Below, piece after piece: positions 22,016 to 34,071 of a stretch of 64,000 nucleotides of DNA (the first letter of the stretch is position 1; each line of letters begins with the position of its first letter). The DNA is taken from positions 1,470,001 to 1,534,000 of the forward strand of contig JBBDHG010000098.1 of NCBI GenBank assembly GCA_037951165.1. The letters run 5' to 3'. The stretch comes from Lophius americanus. Taxonomy: Eukaryota; Chordata; Actinopteri; Lophiiformes; Lophiidae. Made by a program: the position numbers and the translations under genes. The notes under the pieces were generated by a model, which saw only the letters and a program-made list of their open reading frames with translations, was not told the DNA's origin and ran no database searches.

Positions 22016-23290
22016 AATATAGGAACATGGTAATAGTGCAACGTCACTGCCATAAGAGTGAGAGAGCCGACAACAGATTGGTCTTCTATTTCACAGGGTG
22101 ATGTCATTCATTTTGTCCTCTAACCTGGCAGCGCACGGATAATTTTCGGCGGCTGCCAAAGTTGGGCAAAAGTGGGTCAACAGCTCGGCATTTAAGTCCA
22201 GTCAAATTGCTGATATCAAAACTAAATTGCTGCAAGTCAGTCCATTTCTCTCTCTTTGTATCTTTTTTTTGGAAAAGCACCTCGCGTCTATTTGTTCTAT
22301 AGTTTATGACTCAGCTGTTTTACGTAACCTTACAAACACACACTGGAGCCAACATACAGAAACATGCAGACCAGGACGTTGTTCTTTGCATGTAAATTCA
22401 CATTTTCATTCGAGGAAGAAGACAGAGGATGTACAAAATCCTGCAGATTTAGACGGGTGTCTGATATGAATCCCGATCTCCATCAGCTATTCACTTGTAT
22501 CATAGTCCCCCCTGCAGTGGTGTCACTGAGAGGAGCTGGAGTGCACAGGAGGAGTTCACTTCAGGCTCAGTTGTCAGCATGTCTCCAGCTCTTCCCACAT
22601 ATCTCCTTTCCACCTCTCAGCTTGCTAAAAACCCATCCGGCTTCACTTAACGTCACATCACATCATCATAGAGTGATTCCTGACCGTACGCTCTTAGCAG
22701 AAATCCAGAATGTTGCTTACTGATGGTATGTCTATGAAATGCAAACGGGGGGTTTGAGCTGGACAGGATGCAGGATGTTTTAATTCATTAAGTCATTTTT
22801 TTTTTGATGGACGCGGCCCCCCACTCTTATCCAACTGCAGGCGGCTCCACTTAAGGCACGTCCTGAATATGGGGTAAGGCTACCCGTAATTCTAATAGCA
22901 GCAGGTTGCGTCTTTCACGCCATGGTGTGAGGTAAAAAGGTCACCTGTCTGGGCACCTTGTCTGACTGTGGAGTTTATCCGTGAAGAGGTTCTAACCTCT
23001 GAGGCTGTGCTTCCTCACACACCTGCACAAATGAATAATAATCTCAACGCGATCAACAGCAGGGAGCATTGCCTCTAACCCCGAAAACCTGGTTTCCAAT
23101 CATGAATATTTCTCTCTAACTTTGAGTTTATTAGTTAACTTCATATTTATTAGGTACCCAATAAAAGTAGTTTAATATCAACCACTAAGGATGTGGTTTT
23201 ATTAGATTTGATTGAAACTTGTGTGGCAGAGAAACTGGTCAATACATGTTGATATCATAAAATATTGTGAAAATGGACCACCGCTGTTTT
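22016..23290. other. unique stretch, parts enhancer-like
   Basis: The part at 22110-22215 and the part at 22960-23080 (CACAAATGAATAATAATC, CAACGCGATCAACAGC) are GC-balanced and repeat-free and could be regulatory. No gene-like frame is supported; the plus-strand 119-codon frame at 22364-22723 has no recognisable motif. Confidence 0.3.
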
Positions 23291-23297
23291 CCCCAAC

Positions 23298-23482
23298 ATC
23301 AGGGTATATCTCTGAAAAGCCCCCAATCCCCTGCCTTGTTCAAGCAGTCCGCCTGATTGGAACTCTTAAAACCGAATTTAAATAAATAAAAGAAGCTCCC
23401 TCCATACGAATGAATAAAATATAATCTATTTGAGTAACATTTGATAAACACAAGAAGTACTTCCTCGAGTGGACTCACATTA
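23298..23482 (+). repeat. repeat R, copy 4
   Basis: Clear left end: CATCAGGGTATATCTCTGAA, AAGCCCCCAATCCCCTGCC, TTCAAGCAGTCCGCCTGATT. It then runs into a degraded unit (AAGAAGCTCCCTCC, GTACTTCCTCGAGTGG) and stops where hAT-like sequence begins. Confidence 0.75.
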
Positions 23483-23483
23483 G

Positions 23484-23880
23484 GCCTGTCACGATACACC
23501 GGTTTTGCGATAATCACGTCCATTTAAAGATGAAAGTATGAATATCATCTAATTAACCCACTCAAGATATTATGTATTTAACAACAGCATTTTTAAATGA
23601 ACAGGCTTTTAAGAGCTTGTTTCTTTGTAATGCTGAAAACACATGCAAGCTGCAAAAGCCAAAACACAACAACTTAAGAAATACGATTTGCAAAAGCTAC
23701 TAGACAACGGACGTTTGATGAAGGAGAATAAAAGTGATGCAGCCCCGGATGTCCTTTTTTTAATCGTTTCATATAGTGAATAACACAGATACAATACAAA
23801 AATGTATCTCAATATTTTGATTATGAGATGGATACTACAAGTCCCAGAATGCACCACGATAGCAGGTGCGTCAACCAATA
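23484..23880. mobile_element. probable hAT-type MITE, one end recognised
   Basis: TTAGGCCTGTCACGATACAC followed by GCGATAATCACGTCC matches the start of a common fish hAT MITE class (TAGGCCTGTCACGATAA). CTACAAGTCCCAGAATGCAC at 23835-23854 is another phrase common in such elements. The far terminus and target duplication were not found, so the right limit is a guess. It truncates R copy 4. Confidence 0.4.
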
Positions 23881-24760
23881 GCCAGCGAGCTCCCTACTCA
23901 TCTGTTGTCAGATATCAGCGTTTATCCAGTCCCTCTAATAAACTTTAGGCTCAGTTTTTGTTTCATGCTCAAGCATTCAAACTTAAAAAGCATCTGGAAC
24001 GGCATGAGACGCTTTGATTGATTGAAGGAAACATCACGGTTTTTGGTAAATATTTCTTTCTTTAAATAAAAAAAAAGAAGCCTTATTTTACCAGAAAAGA
24101 ACCTGCTTCTTGATTAAAAGAACCTTGAAGAAGAACATTGGACTTCCGTTTTTTACGATGTTGGTGGTGGCCATAAATCATTAGGCGCTAAATGATCCCT
24201 AATCCCTCGTCCCTTCCACATCTAGCACTCCGGAGAACTAACAGCCAGCCTTAAACTTTAGTGAGGTGCTGCTTTCAGTCCTCTCTCCTTCTCAACAACC
24301 CCTAATTGGTAGAAGTTTAAGCCATTTCCCTTTAATGAACACCTATGTATTGTTTATATAAAGTCCAATAAAAATGACCTCACAGTTGGAGAACTGTTCT
24401 CTGCTGCTTTGGCTTCTGACGGCAGAGAGCCGCTACTAAGATGTTAGATCTATGATTCTCTAGAACAGGAAAACCCAACTTCTTCCCTCGGAGAGCACAA
24501 GCTGAAATGGAATGATGGGCTACAGGCTGAAAGCAAGGATATTGTATCGTACTCAGATGGTACCCAACTTCCATCGAGCGACTGCTCTCTTGTTCTCGGT
24601 GTCACTCTACCTCGGTGCTCAGATGATGACAAAGTACAAATAACGTTGACATTTCTCCGTCACAAAAATCCAGATTTGTTATATTTCTTTTAAACTGTGT
24701 TATGTTAAATATGCACAGTTTGGGGTTTGAAGCCTTCTGTCAGAACAAATCCTAGCTAGT
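23881..24760. other. no recognised feature
   Basis: Unique sequence without a supported frame. An AATAAA at 24368 has no gene context. Confidence 0.4.
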
Positions 24761-24764
24761 GACA

Positions 24765-24965
24765 AGCTGTGTCTCAATTCAAGAGCTCCATCTATTCAAA
24801 AGAGAAGAATGGCCTTATTAGAAAGAACTTTAGAAATGGGATGGCCTTGTTGCTCAGAAGGCACGCATTCCTTCTTCAAATGCAGCCTTCGAAAGACGCT
24901 GCCCTGAATGGAGGCAGGGCAACATTGTAGTTCATCATAGCGTACTACAGGAGGGGGAAGAGGAA
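24765..24965. mobile_element. possible MITE fragment
   Basis: GCTGTGTCTCAATTCAAGAG with CTTCAAATGCAGCCTTCGAA and ATTGTAGTTCATCATAGC resembles fish elements beginning 'GTGTCCCAATTCAGG' and carrying CCTTCGAAGG repeats. Boundaries and target duplication are unclear. Confidence 0.35.
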
Positions 24966-25057
24966 CTATCTTTGAAACACATGACTTTGTTACGAGACTG
25001 TCGGGATGTAAATAGCTGCGTATTTCTGCCTATATTTAAGTCACACCCCTACTGACT

Positions 25058-25312
25058 ATGTGTGAGATAGATCTCGTTGGCTCGATTCATATTCTAAATT
25101 GGACCAAATAAAGGTCCCCCTAGAGTCAGAAATATAGAACCAAACCTTTCCCCAAATCAATCCAGTTCTTCCTTGCACTAAGGTCTTTGTAGGTATAAAA
25201 TATTGAAATTGATCCATGAAATTGTTTTTTGGTTTATTGCTTTCAACACGAAGGATCTGCAGTGATGATGACGATTCCATAATATCCCTGACCTTTTGGG
25301 GCTATAATTTAG
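25058..25312 (+). repeat. repeat R, copy 5 (right half)
   Basis: Begins in the unit (GAGATAGATCTCGTTGGCTC), then GGTCCCCCTAGAGTCAGAAA, ATCAATCCAGTTCTTCCTTG, AAGGTCTTTGTAGGTATAAA and GATCTGCAGTGATGATG. It ends with ATAATATCCCTGACC-TTTT-GGGGCTATAAT, the terminal palindrome with few mismatches. It lacks the left end. Confidence 0.8.
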
Positions 25313-26170
25313 CTGACAGTGTCATTGTTTCATCTCAACCCGCCATCTTTCACCTTGACAAGGATGAGGGAGGAGCCCCTGGAGTTAAACGCCTCTATAA
25401 CTATATGAATATTAGTTATTCAGCTGATATTTGCTGTTTACAACCATGATGCTGGTCATGTGATCGGGAATGAATATGGGGACCTTCAAGGTTTGTGGGC
25501 TGGTATGATGAAGAACGAATATATAAACATTATCATATTTACCAGCAGTACGTTTGACAGAAGATAGGACCCTGGAGCCGATTTTTTCAAACTGCGGTAT
25601 GCGTACACCTGGGAGGACTTGAATCTGTCTAGGCAGTATGTGAAATTAATTTGTAATTGAAATTTTTATCATCATTTTGGTGATTGAGTGCGTGCAGCTG
25701 CACAGGAAGGAACGCATGCTGCCGCGCAAAAGCCACAGCTCTAAACCTGAATCTCTGAATTACTCTTTTCTTTGTCATTTCCACAGAGAATGATTGGACT
25801 CTCTCTGTATTTTTACTCTCTCGCTATCATGGGCGTCTTTTGTGCTGGCAGAACACAAACACAAGGTGCTGGCAGCGCTCGCCGTGAGTGAATGCTTGAC
25901 AATGCGACTGACGTTAAGGCTGACACAATGAAAACTGTAAACTTGATGTTAAAACAAGGCTCAAAAACTCATCTTTTTCCATTCCACGCAAAAAAAAGAA
26001 AAGAAAAGGTTAGCAATCATTTAACATTGTGCTGGAGCCATTTTCAGATGTTTTGACTTAAGTCATTCTAAATATCATGTTTGCTTTAGATCATGATGGT
26101 TGAAATGAATGAATGGACAAACGATTTACAAATGATTTCATTTGAAATGTTACCTGATACCTTAAAATAA
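25313..26170. other. no recognised feature
   Basis: Unique sequence between R copies 5 and 6; no supported frame or element. Confidence 0.4.
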
Positions 26171-26177
26171 ATGTCTC

Positions 26178-26930
26178 CATAATTCCATAATATCCCCGAA
26201 AAGCCAGGAACCGGCATTGCCGCCCCCGTGTCCGCCGAAGAGCCTTCAAGGTGACATAATACCTAAAAAACTGTTCATTGGTCATTTTTAAAGTTTACAC
26301 CCCATAGAAAATAAGTGTGAGGAAGAACTGGACTGATTTGGTGAAAAATTACCTTTATACATCCAAACTAAGGAGAGCATTATCTCTAAAAATATTTCCT
26401 CATCATTTCTCAGCCATTCGACCAATTCTGTCCAAATTTGATGCAAATAAATGTATTAAGGAGATCTACCTTTCAGATCATGTATTTTACTCTAATACTT
26501 CATATTTTAGTCACAAGGGGGAGCTTTTTTTTTACGTTAAACACTGTTTTTCGGACACAACTTTCTAACCCTTGGTCCGACTTAGTCCGAATTTGGAATT
26601 TATGAATGAAAGAATCAATTAATGTATCTTGTATTGATCATATTTTACTGTAATAGTTCATATTTTAGTCACAGAGCTGTGCTTTTTTTTTTACATAACG
26701 TTGTACAAACCGCTGATCTGATTTAGTCCAAATTTATTTCATATGAATGGAAGGACAACTATCTTGCATATATGATATTTTATTCTAATAGTTACTTTTT
26801 TACTCTTTAGGGGGAGATTTTTACATTTTTTAATAAAACTCGACATTTAATTGAGAAGTTCTAAGGGGTTTGCATGTACAACACAAGGGACTGGGGGCCT
26901 TTTGGGGATATACCCTTGCTTTCGGGGATT
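26178..26930 (-). repeat. repeat R, copy 6 (longest, about 750 bp)
   Basis: Both ends are visible. The right end (here leftmost) is TAATATCCCCGAAAAGCC at 26189-26206; the left end is CTTTTGGGGATATACCCTTG at 26900-26919. Between them lie the GC-rich 'GCATTGCCGCCCCCGTGTCC' part, the CAATCCAGTT/CGCACTAAGG complement, and three tandem units. The units share TTTTACTCTAATA-TTCATATTTTAGTCAC and GATTTAGTCCAAATTT, anchored near 26493, 26651 and 26786, a spacing of about 158 and 135 bp. No long frame occurs. Confidence 0.85.
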
Positions 26931-28515
26931 AGGGCATTGACCTAGTTCTATATATAGAACAGTCAACTGGGTTGTCAATAATTTATGTTTAATTCATTTT
27001 GGGCACATCTCTAAATCAAAGCGTTTGGTTGGATTGGTCACGATACGTTCTTACTTTACACTTGAAGTGCGGTTTCAATCAAGGGGATATAAATGGCATC
27101 CCAGGGTCTTTAAGTATTTATATTGAATTTTCTGGGATAAAATTAAGGTGATTATTATATCATAAAGCTTGAACTCAAACCAGCCTATAGTTGCACAGGT
27201 TGTGTGCGAAATGCAGGATTAAAGGACGATTCTAGGAGTAGACGTGAATCCCTGAACAATTAAATATTACTACTTTTCACCATAGGATCCTTTTACTTAC
27301 TTTAATAATACTTCTGATGAGCCATGAGTGACTTGAGATTTAACCGACAGAATTATTTGATTTAGAAAATAAAACCTGGAACATGTGGTTTGCAGAAGTA
27401 TTCAACCTCTTTCACTTTGGCAAAATCTCGTTTCTTAGGAACACAATGTTACCTTCACACGGAGACTAATCTGTTTGGTGTTCTATTCAACTGTGTTGAA
27501 TAATAAAGGCCTATTCAAACTGCAATGTGTCTTTATGTGTGGTAATGAAGTAATACAGACACAAAGTATCAAAGTACCGATATCATTAGAGGGATTTATT
27601 GGTTATTCTTAATTAATCTGATCGTGTAGAATATACTTTTGGGTTTTAGCCAATACTGAGTGTCGGAATCCGTGTGAGCCATTATTTTAGCTATTTTTGG
27701 TTCTTTTGGTAGAACAGCCTTGTTGTGGCTACAGGAAGTGCTGCTATTGTCACCTGTGCATTTATGCTTTACTGCTGCCTGCATGGTTGAAGGGATGGAG
27801 CAGTAAATATAGTGTGACAAGAGGCCATAGCGGTGTGTCTTTTTAGCAACTTAGCCTGCAGCAGTGAGACAGACTCAGGCGACAATGAAGGTGAAAGCTT
27901 CAAAAAATGTAATATATGCTGTTTGAAAGCCGTCTGTGTTGAGTATCCTTTTGTTGTGGCAGAACTTAATGTTTCCATGGGCCAGAATAACATTACACTA
28001 CAAACATGTTCCCTGAAGCAAGCCAGAAGCTGATGTCTCACTATTACTATCAACAGTCTTCAGAAAATCGTTTCAGTTCTGAAAGGCCTTAGCTCCGTGT
28101 GTAGCATGGAAACTTTCTTTCCATCCTCTTTAGCTGCCGATTTCCATCCCACTGAAAAATTGTTTACTTACTGCACTATGGAGTCCCCTATCCTCAGCTC
28201 CGTCTTCCCCCAGTCTTATCCTCCTGGACAAATACTTTGTACAGCAACTATCCTCTTATTATATCTCATGAATAATTTAGGAGCAAAAGCTTTGTTTCCA
28301 ACACACACTTGTTGTGCAGCTGTGCAATAAATCATCTTTCAGAGCTGATTCATGCTAATGTTATGCCAGTGCTTCTCTCAAACCAATAACAATTGCTCAA
28401 CATTTTTTCCATATCTATAATAATATTGTTATTGCATGTTATTAGAAAAAATGTATTATACTTACGTACTATTCTTCATATGTCATACCTTTGAACTAAT
28501 TCTTTCCTTGTTAAT
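26931..28515. other. no recognised feature
   Basis: AT-rich unique sequence. The part at 27830-28330 is GC-balanced with short frames on both strands, but none has a domain or splice signals I can support. Confidence 0.4.
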
Positions 28516-28519
28516 ATCC

Positions 28520-28630
28520 CATACATCACCAGGGGCAGCGTTTAATTGGGGATTGCTTATACAACACAGGGGATTGGGTTTTTGTGTTTTTGGGGGGATG
28601 GGGGGGTGGGGGGAATATATCCTTACTGGT
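28520..28630 (-). repeat. repeat R, copy 7 (left-end fragment)
   Basis: TTAATTGGGGATTGCTTATA, CAACACAGGGGATTGGG and GGGGGGAATATATCCTTACT form the complement of the R left end. A G-run has expanded at 28591-28613. The internal units are missing. Confidence 0.6.
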
Positions 28631-28639
28631 GAGGAAGAA

Positions 28640-30015
28640 AGCAAAGGCCTAGTTTTTCAAACTGTTATTTTCTAGCATGTACAATGAGCAACTTTGTTTG
28701 TGGTATATTTTACACATTATAATAGAAGCGTCAGAAGGAAAAGAAGAAAAATGATCTTTGTTGTCACTATTGACAGCGAAAAAAGGAAATTTTGCATAGT
28801 TTCTCTCCAATGCAGAGTAGATAAAACAAAAGCACAAGCATAAAAAGACCCAACAAGCAGCAGTAAGAGCGGTCATAAAATAAGTTGCTTGGAATGCATG
28901 TGTTGAAAGTGTTTGTCTGATTCAAGCTTCATATCACAACTTCTGTTTGGTTTTTCTTCATGCTGATCTGAGTCTGGGGATATTTGAGATTTTTTGTGTG
29001 TGTAAGCGCTTCATTATCAAAAGCCAGGACACTATTTGCATATTTACTTATTTGTCTCTTTAGAAATTTCTATGTGCCTGTGTGGATGGATTATTAATAA
29101 GCTGCATATTCATGTTAAGTAGTTGTAGTAAATGCCCTACTAATTACTAACAGTGTGTTTACAAATACAAGACACCTTTAAGTAATGCATGTTGTTTTGC
29201 ATATACAAAACAAACTTTTATTATTGTTCCCCAATAGAGAATTCATTGTGATGAAATTCCAATACTTATTACACTGTGATGCGATCATTCCCCAACTTCA
29301 TCTAATATACTTTTACTTCCCACATACGGACTATAATACTATATTTACACACTATCTCTATATTTAATCACATCTGACTGATGATTGAGCTTTATTATAT
29401 AACGTTATCATTTGAGTCTGAGAAAAATTAAACTCTGCCTCTTTTAACAGCTCAACTCTTTTGAATGAGCCTATAATCCATCAGTTTATTAACAGTTCAA
29501 CCGGTTCTGTCTGCTATACGGTTCAACCTCCCACCCGATATCTGAAATCACTTACTGGAGTAGCAGACAGCCGGCGTTGTTATGCTCAGTATGAATAGTG
29601 TTGGGAGTGGAGTTTGGTCAACCATCTTTTTACATCATCAGACAGAACAGACAGATGAAAAATGATTTCTTCCTTTGCATACACTCAAGTAATTTTGCTT
29701 TCCATGGTGTATCCTCAACCTGTCTGACTGTCTGAACGTAGATCCAACAGGTATCAGGGTCACACCTTGTCACATGTAGACTTCAAGTGCAACAACAGCC
29801 TAATCTTCTTCACTACCAAAACAATGACTTTTATTTCAGAGGGGCTGGATTCACTATTCTCTGATTTGCTTCATCACCTCAGAGGATTTCTGGAAATGTT
29901 TGATCTTCGCTGACATTCGCAGTTGTCTGATATTGTGATGCAAAACCCAAAATAAAGCTAAAGTGAAAAATGTTGAATAATCATCCTTTTCCGTGCAGAT
30001 TCCCCCTCTGATCAC
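28640..30015. other. no recognised feature
   Basis: AT-rich unique sequence; no supported gene or element. Confidence 0.4.
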
Positions 30016-30021
30016 TAATGT

Positions 30022-30484
30022 ACTCCATGAAAAGTCAGGGATTATTATGGCATCGCCATCGCTGCTGTAGTGTCCTCCGCTGCTGCAGATCCTTCGATGA
30101 TTCAAAAACTATTTGATGGATCATTTACAAATGTCATATCCCAATGAATCATTGTGCGAGGAAGAAGTGGATTGATTTCGGAAAAGGTCAGTTGTAATAT
30201 TTCAAACACTAGGGGGAGATTTAAATCGAAAAAGTTTTTTGATCCATTTTAGTCTGTCGTCTCTTATATACCTCCTATTTTACCCACAAAAACACTGTTT
30301 TTCATAACAGCCGTTGTTCTGATTTAGTCCAAATTTGGTGCCTAGGACTCGCCACAAGAAGGTTTATCTTATGTCTAACATATTCTATCCTAATAGTTCA
30401 TATTTTAATCACTAAGATAATCAGGTGTATCGTTTACATAACGCAAGGTAGGGGGACTTTTTCGGGGATATACCCTTGCGGTCA
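30022..30484 (-). repeat. repeat R, copy 8
   Basis: Right-end part CATGAAAAGTCAGGGATTAT and ATGGCATCGCCATCGCTGC, with GTGTCCTCCGCTGCTGCAGA, start the copy. It continues through GTGCGAGGAAGAAGTGGATT, one core unit with CACTAGGGGGAG (30210-30221), a TTTAGTCCAAATTTGGTGCC unit, and ends in GGGGGACTTTTTCGGGGATA plus TACCCTTG. Both termini are present, so this is a near-complete short variant. Confidence 0.85.
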
Positions 30485-30989
30485 GGGACGATAAGCCTGG
30501 TCAATTTATTTAAGCAACCAGAATGACTTGAGATTCTCGCAGTCGAGATATGGCTGCACCTCATCTTCATTTACAATAGCTTTATATTAAAACCGAATTC
30601 ACTTTAACCTTAGAGCTGGAACAGGATTTCTGATTTCATGAAATAATATTGTACAGTCAAAGTGCCGAATGCCAGGATCATATAATTGAACATGCTGTCC
30701 AGAAGAAACCACAGGTTTCCATGGTGCTGACAAGCATACATAGTACAACATAAATTCATTTTTTCTTATTTCAATAAGATACCAGTTTAACCACCAGGTG
30801 AGGAAATCCAGTAATCATTGTAAATACATTTGTTGGAACATTTCTAATTAAATTTGACCACATCATGGAAAATATTAATAATAACAAACCCTGGACTGTG
30901 GTTGTTATTCTGCTACTTATGGGCACAAAATTGACTTTCCTGTAAAAAAGGGAAGCTCGGCTTCTTCTTCTGTTTATGTAAAGAATTTA

Positions 30990-31275
30990 TGTTGCTGGCA
31001 GTGTTTGTATTTGTTTGAAGAATGCAATGTATTAAGAGGCTTGCATAACTGAGCTGTAGCCAGCAGTAATGTCCTTGAAAAGCTTCAGGTGACAGATTTC
31101 CTCACAACTGGAAAAGGCCACTGAAGGCGGCCCTGTCACAGGATGCTGAACGCCTGATGTAAAAGGACATTTGGTAATAACACACCATTAGACGGGTGGG
31201 TACTGTCCCCCTCACCAGCAACTGGGACTTTAAGGACACAATTTGTCCAAAGGAGGATTTGATGAGAAGATAGTT
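30990..31275. promoter_or_regulatory. candidate conserved non-coding block
   Basis: Repeat-free, GC-balanced stretch with no gene-like frame (for example CAGGTGACAGATTTCC, GGTAATAACACACCATTAG). Enhancer-like texture only; conservation untested. Confidence 0.22.
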
Positions 31276-31370
31276 CATAATATGAACTTTCAGATGTTGT
31301 ATAAACTCCCTTAAATGTGATTCTGTTTAATCATAATAATATAATTATTATTTAATTATATAATTAGGAT

Positions 31371-31420
31371 GCCTACAGGACCCCGGCTAAGCGGAAGAAA
31401 ATGGATGGATTGGGTGGATA
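31371..31420 (+). mobile_element. short RTE/LINE 3'-tail fragment
   Basis: GACCCCGGCTAAGCGGAAGA followed by AAATGGATGGATTGGGTGGA matches the tail of fish Rex3-like elements (GGATAAGCGGAAGAAAATGGATGG). The coding portion is absent. Confidence 0.65.
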
Positions 31421-31690
31421 TGAGGCTTTTTTTTCGGTGCCGGACTTTTCTAATGGTTGTCTTTTGAGACGTTGTCCTTCTCTGAAGGCGGAAACAAAAC
31501 TAACAATTATTAGTAAATAAGGATCCTTACACACCTCATTTGGAGAGGACATCCAGTCTTTTCTGTTTGACCAAAATGCAAGTATGAAAAACCTCACCTG
31601 AACCAAAGTCCAAATCAAACAACTGGGCTCTAACAATAAAGGTGGTCTTAAGCTGCATCACGAACCAATTTGTTTACACTGGGAAAGAAT

Positions 31691-31729
31691 TTATGATTAA
31701 TTATAAGGAGTTATAATTAATTATAAGGA
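31691..31729. repeat. AT-rich 20-bp direct repeat with 16-nt palindrome
   Basis: TTATGATTAATTATAAGGA is repeated at 31711-31729 as TTATAATTAATTATAAGGA. The second copy contains the perfect palindrome TTATAATTAATTATAA (31711-31726). Confidence 0.75.
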
Positions 31730-32040
31730 TTAATTATTTTATAATTATTAGGAGGCTACCATCGGCATTATGCTGAGTACACCCTAGTTGCGGCCGCTGA
31801 GTTTGACAGACATATTTGTTTTTTCCTTAACTACACGAGACCTTTATTCATGATATTCATGATCAAATACATGTTTTGGCAACAAAAAATCCTTCTCAAC
31901 TGTAACCTGACAAAAACATGTAATACATTTTTATGGTCTTGGCGTCAGTAAAGGCACCAAGTGACCTGATGTTTCCTGTTACCAAGCAGTTTTGCCATTT
32001 ATGTTAAATGCTCTTATTTTGACCATGGAATACTCCTAAC

Positions 32041-32300
32041 ACCGCCTACATCACACCACTGGACTCACTGCCACCGCCCTAAACTGGTTGCAATCCTTCT
32101 TCACCGACAGAACAGAATACGTTTCGCTTGGAAGTTCAAGGTCCCGGACACACACTGTCACCTGTGGGGTCCCTCAGGGATCAGTCCTTGGCCCCATTCT
32201 CTTCATACTATACATGCTCCCCCTTGGCCGTGTCATCAGTCGATATGGACTCTCATTCCATTGCTACGCTGATGACCTCACAAATATACATAAAATCTGA
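32041..32300 (+). pseudogene. LINE-A reverse-transcriptase fragment
   Basis: The frame 32088-32300 reads GVPQGSVLGPILFILY followed by FHCYADD, the RT motifs B and C with the catalytic Asp-Asp intact. Motif A is upstream of the 5' truncation and absent. After YADD a frameshift and stop end the frame, and the following 230 bp continue the same element in another frame. Enzymatically dead. Confidence 0.85.
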
Positions 32301-32533
32301 AATATGTCGGTTCCAAAACAGAAGCAATTTTAGTTGGCACCCCACATCAGACCCAGTCTTCCTCCATAACCAGTATTACCTTCTCTGGTCACGACATTCC
32401 CCTCTCTTCATCAGTCACCAACCTCGGCGTAAGATTTGACCATCAACTCGCTTTTGAATCCCACATCAAACACATCTGCAAGATCTCTTTTCACCATCTC
32501 AGAAATATTTCGAAACTCTCTTCTTCACTCACC

Positions 32534-33034
32534 TTGAGTGATGCTGAAAAGCTGGTCCACCTGTTTGTCTCCTCCAGACTGGATTACTGTAACTCACTTC
32601 TCATCGGGATCTCTGATAAAAGTCTTCAAAGACTGCCATATGTTCAAAACAGTGCTGCAAGGATCCTGATGAGAGTTCTTAAACACAAACACATCACCCC
32701 TGTTCTTCATTCCCTTCATTGGCTTCCCATCTCCACCAGGATTGATTATAAGATCTCTCTCCTCACTCACCAGTGTATCCATGGTAACGCGACCCCCTAC
32801 CTGAAAGAACTACTCACCCCACTGACCTCAACACGATCCCTCCGTTCTACCCACTCATACTGCCTCCTCCTTCCCCGGACTAAGCTCAGCACCATGGGTG
32901 ATCTGGCCTTCTGTTCTGCTGCCCCTCGTCCTTGGAATGCCCTCCCTGACCATCTCAGGGCTCCACAGACGACTGACACATTTAAAAAAGGACTTAAAAC
33001 TTTCCTTTTTAGCAGAACCTATAACTTTAATTAA
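32534..33034 (+). pseudogene. LINE-A ORF C-terminal region
   Basis: A 166-codon frame contains LFVSSRLDYCNSLLIG, QNSAARIL, ITPVLHSLHWLP and RIDYKISLLTHQ, then RSTHSYCLLLP and PWNALPDHLR. These are the conserved post-palm and C-terminal phrases of L2/CR1-type ORF2 proteins. The last codons (Leu-Phe-Ser-Arg-Thr) fall just before the 3' UTR. It is the longest nearly undamaged part of this copy. Confidence 0.85.
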
Positions 33035-33284
33035 CATTGCTGCTTTTTGGTCAGGTTTTTATATAGTTATTATTTTATTTGTTATTGATGCTTTTATCTG
33101 CTTTTACTTTGTAGCACTTTGAGATTTGATCCAAATGTAAAGTGCGATATAAATTAAATGTATTATTATTATTATTATTTTGAAGGAGTACAGCAATAGT
33201 TTAGTTATCCAATTGGTTGTGTGTGTTGTTAATAAAATGTTGGACCATCCTCCTCTTGTACACATCGGTGTGACTCATATTGTT

Positions 33285-33505
33285 CATGCTTTTAGTCCAA
33301 CATTAATACATATCAATCAAATGGAGGAGAACTTTCTTGTATTATCATATTTTACTCTAAAAGTTCATATTTTACTCACTAGGGAGATCTTTCTTCTCAA
33401 AAAATAGTGTTTTTGGGCCATAGCTTCAAATTCAGCTTGAAAAGTTCAGTCAGGGGGATTGCTCGTACAATGCAGGGGATTGGGGACTTTTTAGCCTGAA
33501 AATGC
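33285..33505 (-). repeat. repeat R, copy 9
   Basis: Unit core ATCATATTTTACTCTAAAAG, TTCATATTTTACTCACTAGG, GTGTTTTTGGGCCATAGC, then left-end complement TCAGTCAGGGGGATTGCTCG and ATGCAGGGGATTGGGGAC. The outermost GGGATATACCC is lost. It begins about 100 bp after the LINE-A tail. Confidence 0.7.
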
Positions 33506-33509
33506 CTAA

Positions 33510-34070
33510 TATTAGATGATTGCTCAGAAAATTCTGAATTGATGTTTGATTAAACTCTGGCGATGATGTACTCAATAAATTATTGCATGATTGACTCATG
33601 ATGAACTCAGGAAAGGTCCTAGGCTTCTGTTGGTAACTCAATCTGGAGTGATGTTCCGTTTAGGAAGATGAACGTCCAGACTGCCCATTAATGGCGCCGC
33701 GTTCTGTGATCTGATCGAGTCACAGCTTAACATGTCAAGACAAATTAACTGCTCACTCACTCCGGGTCTGCTGCGATCTCTGTGATGTACAGGTATCTCC
33801 GTCACAGGAATCTGAGAAGCTAATGAGAAAAAATGAGGAGGGCTTTGATTTTCTGCTCATGTTTTTTTTTTATTTTAATTCTAGTAGGTTTGTGAAGTTG
33901 GTTTGATACTGTTTCTTTTCAAGTAAGACTAGCGAGCGGACCGCTTTGAATCTTGTTAACTGAAAAAATAAGTGAAACTCTCATCAGAAAAATGTTTCTG
34001 AGTGAAAAAAAGGTGCAGCTTTGATGAAGTGGGGTCTGATGATCCAATCAAAAATAAACCGAGAGACATA
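33510..34070. other. no recognised feature
   Basis: Unique AT-rich sequence between R copy 9 and the next LINE. Confidence 0.4.
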
Positions 34071-34071
34071 G

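Larger units (their letters stand above)
32021..33179 (+). mobile_element. L2/Rex1-like LINE (family A), 5'-truncated copy 1
   Basis: A non-LTR retrotransposon fragment of about 1.16 kb, ending in the structured 3' end (AGCACTTTGAGATTTGATCC, AAATGTAAAGTGCGATATAA) and an (ATT)n tail at 33160-33179. It spans the reverse-transcriptase palm motifs and the C-terminal region. The same family is present inverted at 38339-40165, and as isolated tails at 46103-46180 and 61643-61720. Assignment to the L2/CR1 supergroup rests on the protein motifs and the ATT-repeat tail; L2/Maui and Rex1/Babar were not separated. Confidence 0.85.
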
